A stretch of DNA of 48,455 nucleotides, taken from the NCBI GenBank assembly GCA_913060685.1, contig CAJXVQ010000001.1, forward strand, positions 1 through 48,455. The letters run 5' to 3'. The notes below the pieces were generated by a model that worked only from the letters and a program-made list of their open reading frames with translations, searched no databases and was not told the origin of the DNA. Of this stretch, positions 42,146 to 48,455 are shown one piece after another. The stretch is from an uncultured Verrucomicrobiales bacterium. Lineage in GTDB: Bacteria; Verrucomicrobiota; Verrucomicrobiia; Verrucomicrobiales; Akkermansiaceae. Numbering within the stretch: the stretch's first letter is position 1; the number at the start of each line of letters is the position of its first letter. The position numbers and the translations under genes are program-made.

Positions 42146-44890
42146 ATGAAACCGCCATCTGCCCGAGATCTCTTCGCCCGCGCTCTTGATTTAAATCCGG
42201 ACGATCGAGATTCTTTTCTGGCCGCAGAGTGTGGGAAAAACGCCGAGCTCCGCCTTGAGGTCCAACGCCTTCTGGTCGATTCCGAGAAGGCTCAGTCCTT
42301 CTTTTCCGACGAAGACGGGGCCACCATCGGAATGGAAGAATTTGACGACACCTTCACCGAAGCAGAGGGCGACGTCGTCGGCCCCTACACCCTGCGCCAA
42401 CAGATCGGCGAGGGCGGCTTCGGCACTGTTTGGATGGCCGAGCAAAGCGTGCCCATCTCTCGCATGGTGGCGCTCAAGGTCATCAAGGCCGGGATGGACA
42501 CCAAGCAGGTCCTCGCCCGCTTCGAGGCCGAGCGCCAGGCCGTCGCGATGATGGATCACCCCAATATCGCCAAAGTCCTCGACGCCGGTGCCACTTCCAC
42601 CGGCCGACCCTACTTCGCGATGGAGCTCGTCAAGGGCATCCCCATCACCCAGTTCTGCGATCAGCAGAAGTTTGGCCCCAAACGCCGCCTCGAGCTCTTC
42701 CGCGACGTCTGCGCCGCCGTCCAACACGCCCACCAGAAGGGCATCATCCACCGCGACCTCAAGCCCTCCAACATCATGGTCACCCTCGCCGCCGATGTCC
42801 CGGTGGTGAAGGTCATCGACTTCGGCATCGCCAAGGCCACCCAAAACAAGCTCACCGAAAAGACCCTCTTCACCCGCTTCGAGCAGTTCCTCGGCACTCC
42901 GGTCTACATGAGCCCCGAGCAGGCTGCGATGAGCGCGATCGACATCGACACCCGCTCAGACATCTACAGCCTCGGCGTGTTACTTTACGAACTGCTGGCA
43001 GGTGCGCCGCCCTTCGATCAGAAGTCACTCCTCTCTGCCGGTTACGATGAGATGCGCCGCATCATCGCAGAGGACGAGCCTCCCAAACCCAGCACCCGCT
43101 GCACCGAGACCCGGATCCAGGCAAGCACCGCGACGGGCACCGGATCGAAGCCGAAGAAATTTCATATCAGCGCCAGCGCCCTAAAGGGCGAACTGGACTG
43201 GATCGTGATGAAGGCCATCGAGAAGGACCGCACCCGGCGCTACGAGACTGCCAACGCCTTCGTGGCCGACATCGAGCGCTACCTCGATGACGAGCCGGTG
43301 GAGGCCGCCGCGCCAAGTACCACCTATAAGTTGAAGAAGTTCGCGCGGCGAAATCGGACTGCAGTTGCTTTTGCCACCACGATCACCGTTCTCTTGATTG
43401 CGGGGATCTTCGGAACCACGTGGTTTGCGCTGTCCTCTCAGGAGGCCCGAATCGATGAGAAACAGGCCAAGGAATACGCACTTAAGAGCGGGGAAGAAAC
43501 CAAAAAGGCCCTCGAGCGAACTAAAGTCGCATTAAATCAATCCCGCTACGAAGAAGCCAAAACCTGGTTGGAAAGAGCGCGACTGGCAATAATGCAGAAG
43601 AACAAATTCGCGGCCGCCATGATGGCCGCGAAAGGCTTGGGATTTCGAGGATTTGGTGCGGAGCGGCAGACCGAGGAGTTCCGGAAAGCCAATCCGGTGC
43701 TCCTGGAGAAAGAGAAGCCGGAATTCGAGGAGCTCATGCAAATCGCGATGGACGGCAACGTTCCGTGCCGTCCAATTTGGCGATCTCCTCTTGGCTCGCA
43801 TAAAGAAAGGGTCTCCACAGTGACCTTCAGCCCGGATGGCGCCACCCTCGCCAGCGGAAGTTGGGATGAGACGATCAAGCTCTGGGACCTCTCGAGCGGA
43901 AAGGAGATCCGAACCTTCGGGCACCAAGACACGGTCATGAGTGTGGCCTTCAGCCCGGATGGCAGCACCCTCGCCAGCGGGAGTGGGGACGGGACGATCA
44001 AGCTCTGGGACCTCTCGAGCGGAAAGGAGATCCACACCTTCGGGCACCAAGACCTGGTCTTGAGTGTGGCCTTCAGCCCGGATGGCAGCACCCTCGCCAG
44101 CGGGAGTGCCGACAAGACGATCAAGCTCTGGGACCTCTCGAGCGGAAAGGAGATCCACACCTTCGGGCATCAAGACAGGGTCATGAGTGTGGCCTTCAGC
44201 CCGGATGGCAGCACCCTCGCCAGCCGGAGTGACGACAAGACGATCAGGCTCTGGGACCTCTCGAGCGGAAAGGGGATCCGCACCTTAAGGCACCAAGACT
44301 TGGTCAGTAGTGTGGCCTTCAGCCCGGATGGCACCACCCTCGTCAGCCGGAGTTACGACAAGACGATTAAGCTTTGGATTGTGGACAACTCACCGCCCGA
44401 TCTGGCAGGCTACCTCGATCCCCGAAATCCCTGGTACCGACTTGAGGGATCAGGGATTTCCTTGAATTCCCAAACCGGCGATCGACTTGTGGATAGGGAA
44501 CCGCAGTTCCTGAATGTTTCTCCCGTCAGCCATGTGGGCATCCTCCACAGCACCCGCTCGCCGGAAAAAAAGAACCGCGCTCTCTTTTGGAATTATCTGC
44601 ACGCCGGGAACTGGAACAGCGCCGGGGTTCTGTATGCGCGCTTGACCGACCCAGCCTCAAAAGAATCAGCCCGGGAGATGACCGTTCTGAGACGCGCGGC
44701 CAAGGCGCAATCCGCCTTCGACGGCGGACTCTACCGTCATGCCAGGTGGCACCTGGAAGAGATCACTCCGCTGTTGAAGCCCGATGAAACCGATCCAGCG
44801 ATGTTGAGAGCGAAGGAGCTGATCGAGCGATTGAAAGACGACTTGGATCAACGCGAGGCCTCCGACGGTCGGAAGGATTCGCCAAAGTAA
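42146..44890 (+). CDS. Transmembrane Ser/Thr protein kinase with WD40 repeats
   Basis: This 914-residue protein shares its N-terminal segment and kinase domain (about 80-381; G-E-G-G-F-G-T-V, Lys111, H-R-D204, D225-F-G, SPEQ) with the kinase at 29945. A membrane helix (about 404-428) and a coiled coil follow. The outer part holds five WD40 repeats of exactly 41 residues (about 550-745; each with F-S-P-D-G-x-T-L and I-K-L-W-D-L-S-S-G-K), then a helical C-terminus (about 790-914). The repeats are nearly identical in DNA, so they multiplied recently. A WD40 propeller usually has seven blades; five may be incomplete or pair with another molecule. A sigma remnant lies directly before its leader. 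The kinase probably senses an external ligand and acts on a sigma factor such as sigma 3. Confidence 0.96.
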   Translation: MKPPSARDLFARALDLNPDDRDSFLAAECGKNAELRLEVQRLLVDSEKAQSFFSDEDGATIGMEEFDDTFTEAEGDVVGPYTLRQQIGEGGFGTVWMAEQSVPISRMVALKVIKAGMDTKQVLARFEAERQAVAMMDHPNIAKVLDAGATSTGRPYFAMELVKGIPITQFCDQQKFGPKRRLELFRDVCAAVQHAHQKGIIHRDLKPSNIMVTLAADVPVVKVIDFGIAKATQNKLTEKTLFTRFEQFLGTPVYMSPEQAAMSAIDIDTRSDIYSLGVLLYELLAGAPPFDQKSLLSAGYDEMRRIIAEDEPPKPSTRCTETRIQASTATGTGSKPKKFHISASALKGELDWIVMKAIEKDRTRRYETANAFVADIERYLDDEPVEAAAPSTTYKLKKFARRNRTAVAFATTITVLLIAGIFGTTWFALSSQEARIDEKQAKEYALKSGEETKKALERTKVALNQSRYEEAKTWLERARLAIMQKNKFAAAMMAAKGLGFRGFGAERQTEEFRKANPVLLEKEKPEFEELMQIAMDGNVPCRPIWRSPLGSHKERVSTVTFSPDGATLASGSWDETIKLWDLSSGKEIRTFGHQDTVMSVAFSPDGSTLASGSGDGTIKLWDLSSGKEIHTFGHQDLVLSVAFSPDGSTLASGSADKTIKLWDLSSGKEIHTFGHQDRVMSVAFSPDGSTLASRSDDKTIRLWDLSSGKGIRTLRHQDLVSSVAFSPDGTTLVSRSYDKTIKLWIVDNSPPDLAGYLDPRNPWYRLEGSGISLNSQTGDRLVDREPQFLNVSPVSHVGILHSTRSPEKKNRALFWNYLHAGNWNSAGVLYARLTDPASKESAREMTVLRRAAKAQSAFDGGLYRHARWHLEEITPLLKPDETDPAMLRAKELIERLKDDLDQREASDGRKDSPK
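42473..42897 (+). repeat. 425-bp block identical to 30269-30693
   Basis: This is the partner of the identical block in the kinase gene at 29945. It covers from the Val-Ala-Leu-Lys region to just after the activation-segment threonines. Sequence outside it differs at many third-codon positions. Confidence 0.88.
43820..44377 (+). repeat. Five tandem 123-bp WD40-coding repeats
   Basis: Units start at 43820, 43943, 44066, 44189 and 44312. The core TTCAGCCCGGATGGC is unchanged in all five, and long stretches (AAGCTCTGGGACCTCTCGAG) are shared by neighbouring units. First and last units have diverged more, which fits expansion from the middle by unequal exchange or slippage. Copy number may vary between strains. 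Confidence 0.93.
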
Positions 44891-44910
44891 AGCTCACCAT
44901 CGGTGGCCGG

Positions 44911-45192
44911 GTGGACATCATGAATGGCGTGAAGTTCATCTTCGACGGGAAGATCCTTGCCCACCAGGGCCGCTACCTCGTACCGCTGACCGACCTGGAT
45001 ATCATTATCGATGCGTCATACGCCCCCAATATATCCGGCATACCAGGGCTTTCGACACCGTCGTCATTGCCCCAGGTCACGGGAGGGACGGGCGTTGAGA
45101 AACAGAAGGCACAAATCAAATCGTCTGGCATTTTACAATTCACGGGTGTTGTAAATTGCGGCTGCCTGCGCGTGTTGCAGCGTTCTCTCTGA
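44911..45192 (+). CDS. Uncertain short frame, probable gene remnant
   Basis: A 93-codon frame with GTG start. Its first 45 codons look like real protein (V-D-I-M-N-G-V-K-F-I-F-D-G-K-I, then G-R-Y-L-V-P-L-T-D-L-D-I-I-I-D-A), and the same coding pattern extends back a few codons before the start (K-L-T-I-G-G-R). The rest loses this character. No family is recognised. It may be the surviving piece of a gene disrupted when the kinase and toxin regions came together. Nothing else was seen in 44891-45229. Confidence 0.3.
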   Translation: MDIMNGVKFIFDGKILAHQGRYLVPLTDLDIIIDASYAPNISGIPGLSTPSSLPQVTGGTGVEKQKAQIKSSGILQFTGVVNCGCLRVLQRSL

Positions 45193-45229
45193 AATTGACC
45201 TCATCAAGGTGATCAGGTAGCTTACATCC

Positions 45230-45439
45230 ATGCCCACGTTAATTGAAGTCCAGCGAGATGCTGACCAACTTTCCGATGAGGATCGGATTGGTTTGGCAGC
45301 GCATCTTCTAGCATCCGACCGTTTGGCTCCACTTGGACCTGATGATGAAGAGATAGATCGCCGTGAGCAGGAGATGGACGCAGGTCTTGTTGAGCCAATC
45401 AGCCACGGAGAATTTCTACGACAGGTTGGTCGAGCGTGA
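45230..45439 (+). CDS. Addiction-module antitoxin (PF09720-like)
   Basis: This 69-residue protein has the typical composition and order of the small addiction-module component family (TIGR02574/PF09720): an amphipathic N-terminal helix (I-E-V-Q-R-D-A-D-Q-L-S), E-D-R-I-G-L-A-A-H-L-L-A-S and an acidic C-terminal part (D-D-E-E-I-D-R-R-E-Q-E). These act as antitoxins to RelE/ParE-type toxins and often bind their own operator. Its stop (TGA) overlaps the toxin's GTG by two bases, the usual translational coupling. The toxin is truncated, so this antitoxin may be an orphan. Confidence 0.8.
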   Translation: MPTLIEVQRDADQLSDEDRIGLAAHLLASDRLAPLGPDDEEIDRREQEMDAGLVEPISHGEFLRQVGRA

Positions 45440-45591
45440 GGTCGGCGGTCTACCACCCGAAGGTTCCCGCTGAAGTGCGTGAGATCGTAGCTCACTACGA
45501 GGGGATTTCTCCAGCATTGGCAGTCGGCGTTCTTAACAAAACACGGAGCGACCCGGCTCCGACCTGCACATTGGCGGAATCACACTCGTAG
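45436..45591 (+). pseudogene. Truncated RelE/ParE-type toxin
   Basis: A 51-codon frame starts GTG-AGG-TCG (V-R-S-A-V-Y-H-P-K-V-P-A-E-V-R-E-I-V-A-H-Y), the standard opening of RelE/ParE-superfamily toxins linked to this antitoxin family. After about 35 codons (…A-L-A-V-G-V-L-N-K) the pattern is lost and the frame ends early at TAG; full toxins have about 95-100 residues and need their C-terminal catalytic residues. It is very likely inactive. Confidence 0.7.
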
Positions 45592-45640
45592 AGATGGAGT
45601 GAGCGTTTCCAAGAAGCCCATCCGCAAAATACAATTGGAG

Positions 45641-47077
45641 CTACTTCAGTCGAACGGGTTTGGCTCCGGTGATTTGGAGCTTTTTAAACTTGGCGGTGAG
45701 GACGAGGGCATTTGCGGCGGTGGCGTTGATTCGGGGGCCGGCGCTGTAGTCCTGGGGATTATTGTCGCGGTTGGGTTGGTAGTAGAAGTTTCCCTCGGGG
45801 GTGTGGGCCATCGCAAAGTGCCAGCGGTTGTAGTCCATGAGCATGCGGAATTGGGCGGGGTCGGCAAGAGCGCCGAGGCCGGTCCAAGCCAGGCCGAGGA
45901 GCGGGGAACCGTGGGTGTCGGGGAAGGTCTTGGGGTAGTTGCCGATACAGCCAGCGGTGAGGAGCGCAAAATCGCGATACTCCTTTCCGCCGACGGGGCT
46001 GACGTGATGGGCGAGGGCCGTGATGCCGGTGCGACCCATGTCGGCGTATCCGGGGTTTCTGCGACCACCATCCTTATACCAAACGTATCCGATATCGTTG
46101 GTGCCTTTGGCAACAAAGTCGTGGGTGGCCCGAAATTTTTCGGCGGGGACTTCGAGGCCACAGCGCATCATCATGCCAAGAGCCATTTTTGCCTGCATCG
46201 TGATGGCATTGATCGCTCCATAGCCATTGCCGCCGGGCTTGTTGGCGGGGCGATGTCCCCAGCCACCATTGGCCATTTGCGCTTTCAAAAGCCACTTTTT
46301 GATCTGCTCGAGCTCGGGTTTGATCCAGTCCTCGCGAGTGAGGATATAGTATTCGCAGAGGGCGGTGCCGTAGAGGGTGTATTTCCAGCAGTCGAGTCCG
46401 CCATAGTCGATCTTGTCGTTGGTCGCTTTGGCGAAGGTGCGCATCGATTTTTCGACGGCGGGAAGGAAGTCCTTGTTCCCACTGCCCAGCAGGGCGAGAG
46501 CGGCGAAGGTGTCGGCATCGGGACGCCCATTCCAGAGTCCGTTGGGCCTTTGGGTTTTGAGAAGGAAGTCGTAGCATTCCTTGAGGATGAGGTCGGTCTT
46601 GGGGCAGTTGTAGGGGAAGGTCTTGGAGAAGGATCCGTATTTGGTGGAGAGGTCGAGAGAGACCTCCTGCTTCTTTTCGGCGCGAATGATCTGGAGGGTG
46701 ATTTTGCCCTTCGCGGAATCGAGGGCCTGGCCGAGTGCCATCATGGGACCTTCGTATCCGAAGAATTTGGGGCCGTAGCCGAACTTGTGAGGTTCGGAGA
46801 ATGGAGTGCCGTTGACTCCGAGAATGCGGTCGCCCACTTTCAGTTTTCCGTGCGCCGGAGTGTCCGGAAAGAGGTAGGCGATTTCGAATTCCTGCGGTCG
46901 TTCCAGGTGAATTTTGGCACGAGCTCCGGTGATACCGAGATTGATCAGCCAACCGCCGGCCTGGGCATCCGAGGCGGATCGGGTTTGTTTGTCCCAGGTG
47001 GCATTCTTGCGAAGAGCATGGCCGGGAACAACGGTGGCGAAGAGGGCAAAAGTCAGGAGAAGCGAGCAGGATTTCAT
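45641..47077 (-). CDS. Secreted DUF6288-like protein, paralogue 2
   Basis: This 478-residue protein has a signal peptide (about 1-22), a PDZ-like part (about 40-150; W-L-I-N-L-G-I-T-G, then L-K-V-G-D-R-I-L-G-V-N-G), and a helical repeat domain (about 165-470) with Gly- and Trp-rich turns such as N-G-G-W-G-H-R-P-A-N-K-P-G-G-N-G-Y-G-A-I-N, reminiscent of an alpha/alpha toroid. It is shorter than the relative at 14090. A fragment of a third copy with an internal deletion lies at 39580-39682. The family name is from memory. The protease-like gene upstream on the same strand ends 60 bp before, so both secreted proteins may be co-expressed. Confidence 0.82.
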   Translation of the reverse strand: MKSCSLLLTFALFATVVPGHALRKNATWDKQTRSASDAQAGGWLINLGITGARAKIHLERPQEFEIAYLFPDTPAHGKLKVGDRILGVNGTPFSEPHKFGYGPKFFGYEGPMMALGQALDSAKGKITLQIIRAEKKQEVSLDLSTKYGSFSKTFPYNCPKTDLILKECYDFLLKTQRPNGLWNGRPDADTFAALALLGSGNKDFLPAVEKSMRTFAKATNDKIDYGGLDCWKYTLYGTALCEYYILTREDWIKPELEQIKKWLLKAQMANGGWGHRPANKPGGNGYGAINAITMQAKMALGMMMRCGLEVPAEKFRATHDFVAKGTNDIGYVWYKDGGRRNPGYADMGRTGITALAHHVSPVGGKEYRDFALLTAGCIGNYPKTFPDTHGSPLLGLAWTGLGALADPAQFRMLMDYNRWHFAMAHTPEGNFYYQPNRDNNPQDYSAGPRINATAANALVLTAKFKKLQITGAKPVRLK

Positions 47078-47137
47078 AGGCGAGTGGCTTGGATACGTGA
47101 GCCGGGGTCACTTCATTACAATCAGCAAGCGGACGCT

Positions 47138-47971
47138 TCAACCACCCGGAAGCGTGACCCGGAAAAGGGCCGCGACCTTGGCGATCCCGGCGTGATGCTT
47201 TTTGGGAGCGACGCTTTGCCACTCCCGAAGGAAGTCAAGGAAATCGATTTCCCGATCGGGAACGGAGTTGAGGTAGGCCACCGATCCCCAAAGTTCGGGA
47301 TCAGCTTCAAAGATGGGCAGCATGGCCTTGGCAACGACACGGTTTTTTGGCCGGTCGGTGCCGGTCTTTTTCAAAGCGTCCCGGTGGGTTTGAAACCACT
47401 TGGAGAGATCTCCGGGGACTTCGGTTTCATCGATCAAATTGTCGGCATACTTGGTGAGTGCAGTCCGATAACTGCTCCAATTGGGATAGGGGGCATCCTT
47501 GGCCCAGGTCTCCCCCATCGTCCGCAGCGAGTAGAGCGAAGCCATCTCGCAAACCGCTTCCTCGAACCAAAGGTTCCAGTTCGGTCCCTCCTTGTAGTTA
47601 CAAAGGATGTGGCAGAACTCGTGGGAAAACTGATAGGCATACTGCGACCAGTAGGGTCCATTCACATTAAGACGAACCCGGTGCTCCCCCTTCGGCCCAC
47701 GCTTATACAGCACGATCGGACCACCTTTTGGCTCCACCGTAATCGTAGAGATCTCGCGATCGGGAAACCGGGCATGCAGCGGCTTGATCGCCGAATCCAG
47801 AATCGCTTTCACATCAGACGTCGACGCCCCCCAATTCTCGCCCTGTGGCTTGATGGTAAGGTGATTCTTTTTGGAGTTCTTCGGCTGCGCGCTGGACCCG
47901 ACAACCCCGAGAGAGAGCATCACGACGACGACAAGCGGAGTAACGATTGAAAGGAATAGGGGCGTTTTCAT
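47138..47971 (-). CDS. Secreted HExxH-type putative metalloprotease
   Basis: This 277-residue protein starts at the ATG at 47971, chosen because the signal peptide (MKTPLFLSIVTPLVVVVMLSLG) begins there; a longer frame adds 38 residues. The motif H117-E-F-C-H121 lies before W-F-E-E138-A-V-C-E142, the layout of a gluzincin zinc protease where two histidines and a downstream glutamate hold zinc. Sequence around it does not match a family I can name, so activity is predicted only from the motif. Secreted location suggests digestion of extracellular protein or a cell-wall role. It lies 60 bp upstream of the DUF6288 paralogue 2 gene. Confidence 0.75.
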   Translation of the reverse strand: MKTPLFLSIVTPLVVVVMLSLGVVGSSAQPKNSKKNHLTIKPQGENWGASTSDVKAILDSAIKPLHARFPDREISTITVEPKGGPIVLYKRGPKGEHRVRLNVNGPYWSQYAYQFSHEFCHILCNYKEGPNWNLWFEEAVCEMASLYSLRTMGETWAKDAPYPNWSSYRTALTKYADNLIDETEVPGDLSKWFQTHRDALKKTGTDRPKNRVVAKAMLPIFEADPELWGSVAYLNSVPDREIDFLDFLREWQSVAPKKHHAGIAKVAALFRVTLPGG

Positions 47972-48176
47972 TTTGCAATCTGGGTTAAGGCTACGGCTTA
48001 GTGCGATGCATGGGAACACTTGAGTTGGGCACCTCACAAATCTCTTTCCTGCGGCTGTCAGCAGATGGTGACCCTCGGATTCCAATTACTCAAACGAGAT
48101 CGCGATCACACCCCGTCGATCTTGACTTGAGAATGGTCGTTGCATTTCAATTTGGAATCCCTGAAAAGTTCATAAG

Positions 48177-48407
48177 ATGAAATTCCCAAACTGTGCTCAA
48201 CGCTTTCGTAGAGTCTTGATGGCCGGGCTCATGGGCTTGGGTGTTCTCCTGTCGGTCTCCCCTGCCAAGGCCACCAACTGGCAGGCCAATATCAAACCGG
48301 GCTCGGACATCGTCATGAACGACCTGCGCTGGCCGGTGTGGGACGCCGGCACCTACTATTGCTTCTGGTACATGAGCTTCTATCCGAAATTCTCGTCACT
48401 TTACGGA
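48177..48407 (+). CDS. Secreted protein, 5' part only (cut by contig end)
   Basis: Seventy-seven codons from ATG 48177 run into the adapter at 48408, so the rest is missing. A signal peptide (about 1-32, MAGLMGLGVLLSVSPAKA in the core) is followed by T-N-W-Q-A-N-I-K-P-G-S-D-I and T-Y-Y-C-F-W-Y-M-S-F-Y-P. The aromatic-rich Y-Y-x-F-W pattern vaguely recalls DUF3472/DUF5077-type secreted proteins, but this is weak. It is divergent from the HExxH protein gene. Confidence 0.7.
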
Positions 48408-48455
48408 CTGTCTCTTATACACATCTCCGAGCCCACGAGACCGAGGCTGATCTCG
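48408..48455. other. Illumina Nextera adapter (library artefact)
   Basis: The reverse complement of the sequence at 1-46, starting CTGTCTCTTATACACATCT and extending two bases further. It is untrimmed adapter, and it truncates the last gene. Confidence 0.97.

Noticed and set aside
43820-44377. Regular repeats that could look like a CRISPR array
   Set aside because: The unit is 123 bp, in frame, without variable spacers, and encodes WD40 blades.
45599-47950. A 783-codon plus-strand frame
   Set aside because: It runs opposite to two well-supported secreted-protein genes with signal peptides and motifs. Its composition (Gly/Val-rich, no domain) is that of an antisense shadow in GC-rich DNA.
1-48455. 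Terminal inverted repeat of about 46 bases at the two window ends
   Set aside because: The sequence is exactly the Nextera transposase adapter with an index, so it is library contamination, not a mobile-element end.

Overview
This 48.4 kb window looks like an assembled contig from a member of the Verrucomicrobiota or a close relative in the PVC group. The signs are two PEP-CTERM proteins, three TIGR02999-type ECF sigma factors each tied to a eukaryotic-like Ser/Thr kinase, two DUF6288-like proteins, an SHD1-like domain, a planctomycete-type c-type cytochrome, and many secreted proteins with no close family. No rRNA, tRNA or CRISPR array was seen. Both ends are Illumina Nextera adapter sequence (1-46 and 48408-48455), so they are library artefacts and the last gene is cut.

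Left part (89-17600): a lipoprotein cytochrome c; a canonical ECF sigma factor followed at once by a membrane-anchored von Willebrand A (YfbK-like) protein that may be its anti-sigma partner; two secreted proteins; dihydrolipoyl dehydrogenase (lpdA) with a GYF_2 membrane protein; a minus-strand run of a PPP-type phosphatase, a YdjM-type membrane protein, a TauE/SafE-type permease and pyrE; a Sel1-repeat protein; a PDZ protein; a DUF6288-like protein; a single-HKD PLD-family protein; and a secreted protein.

Middle (17600-34200): intergenic hairpins and a small lipoprotein; sigma-kinase module 1 (18600-22622); a secreted-protein gene broken by an in-frame TGA; a PEP-CTERM GDSL esterase; an OmpR/histidine-kinase pair; DUF445; an ICMT-type methyltransferase; then an FHA-adenylate cyclase gene, sigma-kinase module 2 and a Fic AMPylator preceded by three evenly spaced palindromes.

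Right part (34200-48407): a second PEP-CTERM protein; an LplT-like MFS transporter; a secreted TlpA-like thioredoxin whose first CxxC cysteine is an in-frame TGA followed at the right distance by a GGU-loop hairpin, making it a strong selenoprotein candidate (UGPC); a CDGSH-GltS flavoprotein; and a rearranged area holding fragments of a DUF6288 gene, the MFS gene and sigma genes around sigma-kinase module 3, whose kinase carries five near-identical WD40 repeats. Beyond it lie an antitoxin with a truncated toxin, a second DUF6288-like protein, a secreted HExxH protein and a partial secreted protein.

The most interesting items are the candidate selenoprotein with its bSECIS, the decaying duplications that link MFS, sigma and kinase genes, the Thr replacing an acidic residue in region 2.2 of all three kinase-linked sigma factors, and the operator-like palindromes before fic and before the first ECF gene.
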